Shown piece after piece: positions 55,739 through 64,000 of a stretch of DNA of 64,000 bases. A model generated the notes under the pieces. That model worked only from the letters and a program-made list of their open reading frames with translations. It was not told the DNA's origin and did not search any database. The stretch is from Dyadobacter jejuensis (lineage in GTDB: Bacteria; Bacteroidota; Bacteroidia; Cytophagales; Spirosomataceae). A program made the translations under genes and the position numbers. The stretch is from assembly GCF_003149085.1 (NCBI RefSeq), contig NZ_QGDT01000006.1, positions 62,001 to 126,000 of the forward strand. The letters run 5' to 3'. Position 1 is the first letter of the stretch; each line of letters starts with the position of its first letter.

Positions 55739-57307
55739 TTAATCGTTCCAATGCTTGGCTATAATGGCCAGTATTTCTTCGTTTCCTTGATCGGTATCCC
55801 CCAATAACTGACGCTGACTAATTATTTCCTTTTTCATATTAGCGATAATATCCTGATACTTTGGCTCCTTATAGCCATTCCGAACCTCTAGCGGATCTTC
55901 CTGCAAATCGTGGAAATCCCAATACAGCGTTGGTTCTTCTCCCGGTTTATAATTATTCTCTTTTAAGCCATTACCATAATAGAAAGCCAGCTTATACCTG
56001 CTTCCGCGAATACCAAAATGGCCTGGACGGTCTTTGGAACTTTCCCAGTAGCGGTAGTATCCGTATTTACGCCAGTTTTTTGGCGTTTTTCCCTTGAGGT
56101 TCTCCCGGAAGCTCACCCCTTGCATAGAGGAAGGATATTTTATCCCTGCGTAGTCGGCAAAGAGGGCCGAGAAGTCCACGTTCTCAATCAGATCGGAATT
56201 ACGGGTATTAGCGGGTATTTCCTTGGGGTAGCGTATGACGAATGGCATATGAACCGATTCTTCGTAAATGAGCCTTTTGTCAAACCAGCCATGCTCTCCT
56301 AAAAAATAGCCTTGATCGGAGGTATAAATCACGATGGTATTCTCGGCCAATCCATTCTTGTCTAGATAATCCAGCAGCCTCCCGATATTATCGTCTATCG
56401 CTGCGGCACAGCGCATATAGTCCTTTATGAACTTTTGATAGGTCTTCATACGGGCCGCCTCGCGGGTAAGGCCCGCTACCGTAAAGGGCAGCTCGGGGTA
56501 CATCATATGATGCACCCAATGCGAGGGATCCTCACTGGCATACAACATACGGCGCTGAAGTTCGTCGATAGACTGCCCCGTAAATGGCCTATTGGTCGTG
56601 GCGGCGCTGCTGTCCCAAAATGTGGGTGGAACGGGAATATCAATATCCTTATACAAATCTTTGAATCGCTCGGGATAATCGAACGGTTCGTGGGTAGCCT
56701 TGAAATGGCACATCATCATAAAGGGCTTGGACTGATCCCGATTTTCAATCCAGTCGATCGTCATATCGGTAACAATATCGGTACTAAAGCCTTTATGTAC
56801 CTTACCCCCTCCTTCATTGGGCAACCAGTCGCCCTTGGAGATCATCAAAGGATCGAAATATACGCCCTGTCCAGGAAAGACACTGTAATAATCAAAGCCA
56901 GAAGGCTCTTTTTTCAAATGCCATTTCCCTATCAGCGAGGTCTGATACCCGCCTTTCTGTAACTGTTTTTGAATATTATCGACCTCTGGGCTCAATGCTC
57001 CCCCCAAGGTCTTAACCCCGTTGACATGACTGTACTGCCCCGTCACGATAGAAGCTCGACTAGGTACACATATAGAGTTGGATACCAGGCAATTTTCTAA
57101 TACACAACCCTCGTTGGCCAATCGGGTAATATTGTCCACCTTTACATAGTCCTTCAAAAAGCCCCCATATATCCCCCAGGATTGAGCGGTATGGTCATCG
57201 GCCATGATAAATAATATATTGGGCTTTTTCGGTTTTTCAGGAGCTTTAAAAGCACATAATACACACAAGGCCAAAGCGAGAATAGGAAATTGGATTTTTT
57301 TAAGCAT
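55739..57307 (-). CDS. Sulfatase, N-acetylglucosamine-6-sulfatase-like (locus 2)
   Basis: A 522-residue exported type I sulfatase. Signal peptide MLKKIQFPILALALCVLCAF is followed by NILFIMADDHTAQSWGIYGG and VSNSICVPSRASIVTGQYSH, in which Cys 80 is the CxPxR cysteine. The order NSICVPSRASIVTGQYSHVN, KWHLKKEPSGFDYYSVFPGQ and GYFLGEHGWFDKRLIYEES resembles 6S-GlcNAc sulfatases of mucin degraders; that assignment is by resemblance only. A gap of 16 bases separates it from GH95. It is the first enzyme gene after the 700-base gap that follows SusD. Confidence 0.9.
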   Translation of the reverse strand: MLKKIQFPILALALCVLCAFKAPEKPKKPNILFIMADDHTAQSWGIYGGFLKDYVKVDNITRLANEGCVLENCLVSNSICVPSRASIVTGQYSHVNGVKTLGGALSPEVDNIQKQLQKGGYQTSLIGKWHLKKEPSGFDYYSVFPGQGVYFDPLMISKGDWLPNEGGGKVHKGFSTDIVTDMTIDWIENRDQSKPFMMMCHFKATHEPFDYPERFKDLYKDIDIPVPPTFWDSSAATTNRPFTGQSIDELQRRMLYASEDPSHWVHHMMYPELPFTVAGLTREAARMKTYQKFIKDYMRCAAAIDDNIGRLLDYLDKNGLAENTIVIYTSDQGYFLGEHGWFDKRLIYEESVHMPFVIRYPKEIPANTRNSDLIENVDFSALFADYAGIKYPSSMQGVSFRENLKGKTPKNWRKYGYYRYWESSKDRPGHFGIRGSRYKLAFYYGNGLKENNYKPGEEPTLYWDFHDLQEDPLEVRNGYKEPKYQDIIANMKKEIISQRQLLGDTDQGNEEILAIIAKHWND

Positions 57308-57488
57308 TATTCTATTATAAAAATTAAGTTTTAAACTATAGCAGAACGACTTCGTATGCCAGCATGTTTTAGGTGATTCATCTTTTTCCTGAGAAGATTA
57401 TCTAGTCTGTTGCAGATGGATATAGGCCGAAACATAAGATGGTCATAGTTTATCAAGGATCATACAGTCTACTATACTTCTAATTATT

Positions 57489-57662
57489 TTATTTCTTGGC
57501 AGAAAGTTGAATAAATTTCTGATCAATATCATCATAAACCTCCTTTATAGGTCTATTATGTTCGTATTTCACTAAGTTATCTACATTTTCTTTAACTAAT
57601 GCAGGGCCCATATTACCCTTTGGTCTTTCTCGAAAATCGGTGTTAAAGGGAAGTACGTCTAT
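57489..57662 (-). pseudogene. C-terminal gene fragment, unknown family
   Basis: The minus strand between an upstream TAG and TAA at 57489 reads VLPFNTDFRERPKGNMGPAL, then VKENVDNLVKYEHNRPIKEV and YDDIDQKFIQLSAKK. Composition and the clean stop suggest a real protein C-terminus whose beginning has been lost. It stands in the gap between SusD and the first sulfatase, where an extra enzyme gene may once have been. No family is recognised. Confidence 0.5.
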
Positions 57663-58043
57663 CTATTGAAATAAAAGGACGGTACATCCGCCCTTTTTAG
57701 TGCCGTAATCAGAAAGGAAAGTTTGCTTTCAAATCCCTTCAACTGGTCAAAAGTTGGTATCCCAATAAATTATAAAAATGGTTTTAAAGGGTTTAGGAGC
57801 ACTAAAATATGAGACGGTTGGCATACACTGGTTAAGATGGTGAATCTGTCGTTATCGAAAAAGAAGCCATCAATCGGTCTTCAGGCCGATTGATGGATGA
57901 ATTGGACAGCCGGTTGACATACCAAACGCTTCATATCATATCCGTTTTACCATAAAGAAGTCCCATCCAATACCCAAGACTCCTCAATGGTACCTTGAGC
58001 AATTAGAGTTTTCGATAGGGATATGCTATCTTGTTTCACTCCT
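57663..58043. other. Spacer before SusD with an inverted repeat
   Basis: No gene is supported. An 11-base perfect dyad CCATCAATCGG/CCGATTGATGG (57867-57877 with 57886-57896) with an eight-base loop may stabilise the susD transcript end or stop transcription upstream of the enzyme genes. Confidence 0.5.
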
Positions 58044-59780
58044 TTACCAACCCGGATTATTGGGTTTAAGGTTTGGATTTATCGTAATCTCGTCAGTTGG
58101 AATCGGACTCAAATAATCACGTTCCGGCTTAAAGGCATATCCAGCCGTACCCACAAAGGTTATGTAAGGATCCAGGTAATTTTCACTGTCAACCTTTAAG
58201 TTGGAGGCTGCACTTTTCAGAATCTGCTCGTAGTAAGCTCCCCGAGGTCTCTGGCCTAGGAACAAGGCATGGGCTCTCCAACGCATCATATCGTCGAACC
58301 GGAAGCCTTCGTTCATCAATTCGACCGTCCGCTCTCTTCTGATCTCATACAATACCGGCGTGAGCGAATAGCCATAATTGGGCCAGTTAGGATCCGTTAC
58401 GATGGACGACATCACCAGGTCGGGCATACCCACTCCCGATCTTTTGCGCAGTTTGTTGATCGAAATATCCAAATCGGCTTGGGTTATGGTGCCCAGTTCG
58501 GCTTTTGCCTCTGCGTATATCAACAGGGCCTCCGCATATCTCATAATAATCTTCGCCGTACTCCTGGTAAAAGTCCCTGTTAAAGGATCAATATTAGGGA
58601 TACGATATTTTTGGGACTCATATCCCCCTACAGCCGCATTATTGGTCGTTAGCTTCGGAACTGTAAAAGGGGTGATGGTCCCGTTCACGGCGATGGCCAC
58701 GGTATCTCCTGGCACCATGATGGTGGCTGCCAGACGCGGATCCCGGTTTACTTCTATCTTCGACAGGAGTTGATCGCCCTGGTACAAGGGGCTTAGGGCA
58801 TACGGCAACCCATCTTTACATAAGTAGCTGCGTACTGCAAAGCGCGAATAAGAACTGCGGTTAGGCCACGATATCTGTAGGTCATTACCATAACTATTGC
58901 CAAAGGTAAAATTGTATTCTTTCCATAGTATCACCTCCGAATTGGCACTGAGCGAAGTTTGATTGAACAACTTAGCATAGCTGTTATGGAGGCTAAGGGT
59001 ATTATCATCGATCAGCTTTTTAGCCGATTCGGCAGCTTGCTGTAGATAGGTGGCACCGGTTGATCCTTCCACTCCATAGGCCGTTCCCTGGTGGTATTTC
59101 TCCCAGGTTCCCTCATAGAGAGCCACTGTGGCCTTCAGCAATAGCGCAGCTTCCTTATTTATACGTGGATTGCTGGCAGTCAATTCCGATTTTGTTTTCA
59201 AAAGAGAAATAGCCTGATCCAAATCAGAGAGCATAAAATCCACTACTTTGTTTCTAGGATCACGGCCTTTATAGAGGTAATCCACATCGGTATTTTCTAT
59301 GTATTTATCAATAATGGGCAGGTCGCCATAAGATTTTAAAAGACTAAAATAATAATACGCTCTAAAGAATAGCCCCTCCCCCTTGTACTGATTAATGTCG
59401 GCCTCAGCACCTGTGGCTTTATCAACATTAGCCAAAAAGTAATTGGCCTTCCTGACGTTACTCCAATTCCAGACAGAAGTACTGGAAGTAGTAGGGATGG
59501 TCACGTTTCCCAACAAGCGAGTAGATGCCTCCGTCGATGATAAGCTTAGATCGGTGCCATTGTCGGGCATGGGCGAAAAGCCGTTTCCAACCCCGGCCCA
59601 TCCTGGCAAATTCTGATAGAAAGCGTTGGCATACAACTCCAGGTCGCCTGTCGTTTTCCAGAATTCGGGTTCCGAGATTTCATCTAAGGGGTTTCTATCT
59701 AGAAAATCTTCTTTGCACCCAGCAATGGCTAGCAAGCTAAATAATAGAAATATATATTTCGACTTTTTCATGTTCTTCAT
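58044..59780 (-). CDS. SusD/RagB-family glycan-binding lipoprotein (locus 2)
   Basis: A 578-residue SusD homologue. YIFLLFSLLAIAGCKEDF gives the lipobox Cys at residue 22. SusD features include FLDRNPLDEISEPEFWKTTG, then LFFRAYYYFSLLKSYGDLPI, RYAEALLIYAEAKAELG and the C-terminal RRERTVELMNEGFRFDDMMR with a final PNNPGW. It sits 31 bases after the SusC stop. The longer chain, with an insert around residues 300-380, points to a ligand different from that of locus 1. It is the outer-membrane binding partner of the transporter next to it. Confidence 0.93.
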   Translation of the reverse strand: MKNMKKSKYIFLLFSLLAIAGCKEDFLDRNPLDEISEPEFWKTTGDLELYANAFYQNLPGWAGVGNGFSPMPDNGTDLSLSSTEASTRLLGNVTIPTTSSTSVWNWSNVRKANYFLANVDKATGAEADINQYKGEGLFFRAYYYFSLLKSYGDLPIIDKYIENTDVDYLYKGRDPRNKVVDFMLSDLDQAISLLKTKSELTASNPRINKEAALLLKATVALYEGTWEKYHQGTAYGVEGSTGATYLQQAAESAKKLIDDNTLSLHNSYAKLFNQTSLSANSEVILWKEYNFTFGNSYGNDLQISWPNRSSYSRFAVRSYLCKDGLPYALSPLYQGDQLLSKIEVNRDPRLAATIMVPGDTVAIAVNGTITPFTVPKLTTNNAAVGGYESQKYRIPNIDPLTGTFTRSTAKIIMRYAEALLIYAEAKAELGTITQADLDISINKLRKRSGVGMPDLVMSSIVTDPNWPNYGYSLTPVLYEIRRERTVELMNEGFRFDDMMRWRAHALFLGQRPRGAYYEQILKSAASNLKVDSENYLDPYITFVGTAGYAFKPERDYLSPIPTDEITINPNLKPNNPGW

Positions 59781-59810
59781 ATTTTATAAAAAATGAATCA
59801 TTTAAAATTT

Positions 59811-62800
59811 TTAGAATGAAACATTTAGACCGGTAGATAGGACCTTTGCCAAAGGATAAGAATAAGCACTTCCAAAATTTCCGGGAGTAGTTTCAGGATC
59901 GTAAAACATATAGTCCGTGGAGGTCAATAAGTTTTCGCCAGACACAAACACCCTTAATCTGTTCACTTTGAACCTTTTGGTCAGTGAAGTAGGCAGGGTG
60001 TAGCCTATTTGAAGATTTTTCAGCCTGATGTACGAACCATCCTGGATGTAACGATCCACGGCGGCGTTATTAGGATAGTTACGAACATTCCGTCCTGGGT
60101 TTTCGGCATAAGGCTTGGGGAAATAGGCATCATAATTGGCGCCCAAAGGGCTCGTTTCGTCTCTCCAATAGTCCAAATGCTCGGCTAATACATTGGCGTG
60201 CAAGGGACCCTGGGCGGGGCCACGGAATCTTTGATGGTTCGACACCAGCACATCCCTTTTACCGACTCCTTGAATATACATGCTCAAATCGAAACCCTTC
60301 CAACTACCTCCAATGGTAAAGGAGTATTGGTAGCGAGGTGTGGTGTTAGCGACCACCGTTAAGTCGCCAGAGTCCCCTAGGGTATTGGTTCCCCGATCTA
60401 TTTTACCGTCATTATTAATGTCGACAAATTTAGTGTCTCCAGGATTAAAGCTATTGGCTATACTGGATTGGTCGATCGCATAGCTACTCACATCGTCGGC
60501 GGATTGGAACCATCCGGCCCATCTGAAACCGTATACATCTCCCAAGTCCTGGCCGGCATAATAGTCCGACAATAGGTTGGTAGCATTGGGATAGCTGACG
60601 ATACTGCGCTTATAATCGGAGAGGACGGCTTTGACATTATATTTGAATTCACCAATGGCATCTTGCCAGGCCACTTCGGTTTCCCAGCCCTGTACCCGTG
60701 AGCGGCCCACGTTGGTTCTCGGCGCGTCCGTACCCAGTACGGCGGGGAGGGTCTGTCCGGGTGCTGCCATGCCATCAATATCGCTTCGATACCAATCAAA
60801 ATTGATATTCAAACGATTTTTAAAGGCTGCCAAATCGACACCAAAATCCGTCGTTTGAACGGTTTCCCAAGTTAAATTCACGCTCGTTAAAGAAGGAGGA
60901 TTTACAAAAAATCGGTAACTTCCATTAAAAAGATAGGTACCCTGTGAAGGGGATAAAGTGGGCACATATAAGTAATTCTCCACGTTCTGGTTTCCTAGGG
61001 TACCATAAGAACCACGAAGTTTAAAGGTTTGTATTTTATCCTTCAAGGGCCAATATGCCTCATTGGCTAAGTCATACCCAGCCGAAAAAGAAGGAAAGCC
61101 TAAGGTCCTCTTTCCGGGCTCAAACTTAGACGAACCATCTTTTCTATAGCTAACTTCTAAGAAGTACTTTTCTTTATAGTTATAGTTTAACCTGCTAAAA
61201 ACACTTCTTGTCGCCCAATGGGTAATACCATCGGTAATCACCTTATTACCGACGGCAGTAGATATAGAAGGTACACTTTCCGATAACAAATTTAATGCGG
61301 AGGCGTATAAGTTATAAGACTCATAAAGCTCGTTCTGATACCCTAATAGAATCTTAAAAAAATGTTGGTTTATGGACTTCGTATAAGTAGTAAATAAGTT
61401 CGGTGAAAAGTACTCGTTGGTATAAAGTCTTGGATTCACCTGAGTCGACGCTAAGTTGGGTGTGGTTACGACAGTACCATTCGGGAGCTTAGAGGTATAG
61501 GGCAAGGCTGTATATATTTGCCTGTCGTTATTCCTTCTATAGTTATATTGTAGGTTGATCTGCCAATCTTTCAGGGGTTCTATCATCACCCGGGGTAGGA
61601 TAGATATTTGATTGTCCAGGTTTTTCTCTCGCTGGGTGCTCCATAATGGATATTGCGCCTGAATTAACGGTTCGCCATATAGAGGATCGACGGTGGGCAA
61701 GGTGGGTTTTAGCTTAGATATGATATCGAAAACCCGTCCTCGACCATTGGTCGTTCCTTGGCTATAATCCCAAGGAAACTCGTCCTGGCTCCTCAACATT
61801 TTGGTAAGAAGTTCAAAACTTAACCATTTCAATGGTTTGGCGGCAATTTTGGCATCCATATTAAACCTTTGGAACGACTCTCCGCCCACTTTCAATAAGC
61901 CGCCTTCATTATAATAACCAGTCGACAAATAATAATTCAGCTTTTCATTACCACCTGTAAAGCTGATATTATTTTTGCTCCGGCTGGCCCATTTCTTAAA
62001 TAGAAAATCTTTCCATTGGGTAGAGCCTGTGGCTCCTAAGCCAAAGTTATTCTGATCCCAGGCCGTACCTGCCGAGTTGGCTACCAAGGTAGGTGCACTA
62101 CCCGGATTCAACATATTTTGCTGGATGTACTCCAGTTGCTGATCGGAGTAATAAGGAACGGTGGAACCGGAGTTCTTCGTGGCATCATTCATGACATAGG
62201 CAAAGGTGAGGGCATCCACCTGTTCGGGCCACAGGGTAGGTTGGGATATCGCAAAGTTATTGGAATAGGAAATTTTCATCCCTCCATTCATGCTCTTCCC
62301 GTTCTTGGTGGTTACCAATAAGGCCCCCCCAGCGGCCCTTGCGCCATAAACGGCAGCAGCGGCAGCATCCTTCAATACCGAAACGGAAGCGATATCGTCG
62401 GGATCGATATCGGCCAGGCTCATCTCTACACCGTCTATCAGCACCAGTGGACTTGCCTCACCGATGCTCCCACCCGAGCTGGTGATAAAGCCCCTAACAT
62501 TGATGCTGGGAGAGGCTCCTGGCTCTCCACCAAAGCTCGAATTGGAGATCTGCAAGTTGGGCACAGCCCCCTGCAAGGCCTGTACGGCGTTAGAAACCGG
62601 CCTATTCTCAAAAACCTCTTCTCCCACTTGGGATACGGAAGCCGTTACATGTGCTTTTTTCTGAACTCCATATCCTACCACGACCACCTCGCCAAGGCCT
62701 TGGGTATCTTCTTCTAACTTGATATTAAATACCACATTTCTTCCGATGGTTACTTCCTGGGTTTTCATACCCACAAAACTGAAAGCCAACTTGGTGACCG

Positions 62801-63353
62801 TCTCCGGCACACTCAACTTGAACTTACCATTCACGTCGGTTATCGTGGCTCGGGTAGAACCAACGGCCGTTACGCCCACCCCAGGTAGGGTAACCCCATC
62901 CTTATCGGTTACCGTACCCGACAGTTCTATGTCCGCATTCACCTCAATGGTTTGAGGAATCTTAATGGGCGCCGACAGCGAGGCTTTCTTAGGACTTAGT
63001 ATAATTTGCTTGTCTTTCAGCTCGAACTCTACGTCCGTTTGCTTAGACACACTTTTTAATATGTTGCCAAGATCGGTATTATTAAAATTTCCATTTATTT
63101 TTTTCGGTCCTTTTAACAACTCATCTTGATACAAAAACATATACCCCGTTTTTGCCTCTATGGCATTCAAAACCTCCTTGAGACTTGCATTCTTAAATCG
63201 TACGGTCAGCTTGACTTGTGAGAAGCTATTCCCAAAGCTTATTATCGATATTAAAACGAAAACCATTACAAATTGAACCCTCTTGAATGGTATTCTTTTG
63301 CGATAACTGGGAGCCAGAAATTTGAGTAATCTTCTTAGCATAATTCTAGACAA
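59811..63353 (-). CDS. SusC/RagA transporter with STN signalling domain (locus 2)
   Basis: A 1180-residue TonB-dependent transporter with an extra N-terminal secretin/TonB short domain: VKLTVRFKNASLKEVLNAIE and GYMFLYQDELLKGPKKINGN, about residues 47-110. In family members this domain contacts the FecR anti-sigma factor, so the transporter also signals substrate presence. A carboxypeptidase-regulatory-like domain (TVTDKDGVTLPGVGVTAVGS), the TonB box region GLGEVVVVGYGVQKKAHVTA, the plug (VLIDGVEMSLADIDPDDIAS) and the barrel follow, ending KVLSTGLNVSF. FecR is encoded just upstream. This contrasts with the locus 1 SusC, which lacks the STN domain. Confidence 0.94.
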   Translation of the reverse strand: MSRIMLRRLLKFLAPSYRKRIPFKRVQFVMVFVLISIISFGNSFSQVKLTVRFKNASLKEVLNAIEAKTGYMFLYQDELLKGPKKINGNFNNTDLGNILKSVSKQTDVEFELKDKQIILSPKKASLSAPIKIPQTIEVNADIELSGTVTDKDGVTLPGVGVTAVGSTRATITDVNGKFKLSVPETVTKLAFSFVGMKTQEVTIGRNVVFNIKLEEDTQGLGEVVVVGYGVQKKAHVTASVSQVGEEVFENRPVSNAVQALQGAVPNLQISNSSFGGEPGASPSINVRGFITSSGGSIGEASPLVLIDGVEMSLADIDPDDIASVSVLKDAAAAAVYGARAAGGALLVTTKNGKSMNGGMKISYSNNFAISQPTLWPEQVDALTFAYVMNDATKNSGSTVPYYSDQQLEYIQQNMLNPGSAPTLVANSAGTAWDQNNFGLGATGSTQWKDFLFKKWASRSKNNISFTGGNEKLNYYLSTGYYNEGGLLKVGGESFQRFNMDAKIAAKPLKWLSFELLTKMLRSQDEFPWDYSQGTTNGRGRVFDIISKLKPTLPTVDPLYGEPLIQAQYPLWSTQREKNLDNQISILPRVMIEPLKDWQINLQYNYRRNNDRQIYTALPYTSKLPNGTVVTTPNLASTQVNPRLYTNEYFSPNLFTTYTKSINQHFFKILLGYQNELYESYNLYASALNLLSESVPSISTAVGNKVITDGITHWATRSVFSRLNYNYKEKYFLEVSYRKDGSSKFEPGKRTLGFPSFSAGYDLANEAYWPLKDKIQTFKLRGSYGTLGNQNVENYLYVPTLSPSQGTYLFNGSYRFFVNPPSLTSVNLTWETVQTTDFGVDLAAFKNRLNINFDWYRSDIDGMAAPGQTLPAVLGTDAPRTNVGRSRVQGWETEVAWQDAIGEFKYNVKAVLSDYKRSIVSYPNATNLLSDYYAGQDLGDVYGFRWAGWFQSADDVSSYAIDQSSIANSFNPGDTKFVDINNDGKIDRGTNTLGDSGDLTVVANTTPRYQYSFTIGGSWKGFDLSMYIQGVGKRDVLVSNHQRFRGPAQGPLHANVLAEHLDYWRDETSPLGANYDAYFPKPYAENPGRNVRNYPNNAAVDRYIQDGSYIRLKNLQIGYTLPTSLTKRFKVNRLRVFVSGENLLTSTDYMFYDPETTPGNFGSAYSYPLAKVLSTGLNVSF

Positions 63354-63408
63354 TTAGGATGAACATTCATGTTTTTGCTGTTTTAATGATTATAGGTACG
63401 CTTATTGA

Positions 63409-63999
63409 TTATTTATAAATAGTATATCGATTACCTCCCGTATGCTCCACCCGCATGGCGGCCGTCCTGGCTACCAGCTCTACCACCTCATTCACATCCT
63501 CCTTCAATTGTAGCTTTCCCGATATGCGTATGCCCCTATACTGCTGCTCACCTAATCGGAACTTGATATTATAATACCTTTCTAGCTTATTAAGCACGGT
63601 CCCCAGCGCTTCCGACTCAAATTTCATCACCCCCTTAACCCATAGAATATAGTCTAACGCTGCCACCTCCGACAGCTCGGCTTCTTGCGTGTCCTTCCGA
63701 TAGGCATACATCTGCCCGGGTCTCAGCTCGGTATCCTTCGTAAATACGGTAGATTTCGTCTTCTGGACAGCCACCTTACCCTCTATGAGCGTGGTTTCTA
63801 TCCTTAGGTCGTGATCATATGCACTCACATTGAATTTCGTACCTAAGTCCTTTACCAACAAATCCTTAATCCGTACCGTGAATGGCTGGCTTTCATCATG
63901 AGTTACTTCAAAATAGGCTTCTCCAGTTAGAAAAACCTCCCTGGAATCACCCGTAAAAACCGATGGATAGGCCAAACGACTACCCGCATTGAGGTATAC
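63409..63999 (-). CDS. FecR-family anti-sigma factor, C-terminal part
   Basis: The gene runs off the window; 197 codons are visible, and the frame continues upstream through VYLNAGSRLAYPSVFTG, so a Met at 63975 is not the true start. FecR_D features are clear: SREVFLTGEAYFEVTHDESQ, LVKDLGTKFNVSAYDHDLRI and TTLIEGKVAVQKT. A C-terminal domain (YILWVKGVMKFESEALGTVL and YYNIKFRLGEQQYRGIRISG) that receives the STN signal follows. FecR is an inner-membrane protein that holds an ECF sigma factor until the transporter binds substrate. The sigma gene probably lies just outside the window. Confidence 0.92.
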   Translation of the reverse strand, partial: VYLNAGSRLAYPSVFTGDSREVFLTGEAYFEVTHDESQPFTVRIKDLLVKDLGTKFNVSAYDHDLRIETTLIEGKVAVQKTKSTVFTKDTELRPGQMYAYRKDTQEAELSEVAALDYILWVKGVMKFESEALGTVLNKLERYYNIKFRLGEQQYRGIRISGKLQLKEDVNEVVELVARTAAMRVEHTGGNRYTIYK

Positions 64000-64000
64000 T

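Noticed and set aside
44515-64000. A fucoidan-specific locus
   Set aside because: GH92 and GH20 have no role on plain fucoidan, and GH107/GH168-type endo-fucanases are absent; a hexosamine- and mannose-containing glycan fits better, though this is not proven.

Overview
The window looks like a chromosome segment of an environmental, polysaccharide-degrading member of the Bacteroidota, probably Cytophagales-like. The evidence is two SusC/SusD pairs, a hybrid two-component sensor (HTCS), a FecR anti-sigma factor, four sulfatases, a Bacteroidetes-type promoter (TTG, 20 bp, TATCTTTG) before the tRNA gene, and weak Shine-Dalgarno signals. No strain or species can be named from sequence alone.

Layout. 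(1) 1-6.9 kb is core genome: nuoM (partial) and nuoL, a serine hydrolase, asnS, a PAP2-like membrane protein, a crotonase-family enzyme, and tRNA-Arg(ACG) with its own promoter and terminator. (2) 6.94-8.9 kb holds a broken second copy of the tRNA followed by about 1.8 kb of imperfect tandem repeats built from a 125-140 bp short unit and a 198-212 bp long unit. (3) 9.2-11.3 kb is a secreted GH31 glycosidase. (4) About 11.5-24.3 kb is a strikingly AT-rich accessory island: an HxlR regulator with a palindromic candidate operator, a GT39-like membrane glycosyltransferase, an IS66 transposase remnant, a decayed small gene, a tightly overlapping three-gene operon resembling DISARM class 2 (drmE-like, drmA, drmB) without methyltransferase or drmC, an attC-like inverted-repeat element, a secreted SH3 protein, and the C-terminal stub of a tyrosine recombinase. 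(5) 24.9-29.5 kb carries housekeeping or accessory genes: DUF1593, DUF2200, a YafY/WYL regulator, a YdeI/OmpD-associated protein and a RidA protein. (6) 29.7-42.4 kb is polysaccharide utilisation locus 1: SusD, SusC, a clan GH-D (GH36-like) glycosidase, an HTCS regulator and a sulfatase, all on the minus strand. (7) 42.6-43.1 kb is a GGCCGC-rich repeat tract, followed by a plus-strand membrane protein with a candidate ubiquitin-like domain. (8) 44.5-64 kb is locus 2, all on the minus strand: FecR (partial), SusC with an STN domain, SusD, then sulfatase, GH95, GH20, sulfatase, GH92, sulfatase and GH29.

How the genes work together. Locus 2 pairs two fucosidase families, a beta-hexosaminidase, an alpha-mannosidase and three sulfatases with an STN-SusC/FecR signalling pair. 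This suggests exo-trimming of a sulfated, fucosylated glycan, for example of glycoprotein or mucin type. Locus 1 (alpha-galactosidase-like enzyme plus sulfatase under an HTCS) suggests a sulfated galactose-containing glycan. The most interesting accessory element is the drmE/A/B-like operon inside the AT-rich island: it has DISARM core genes but nothing visible that would mark self DNA.
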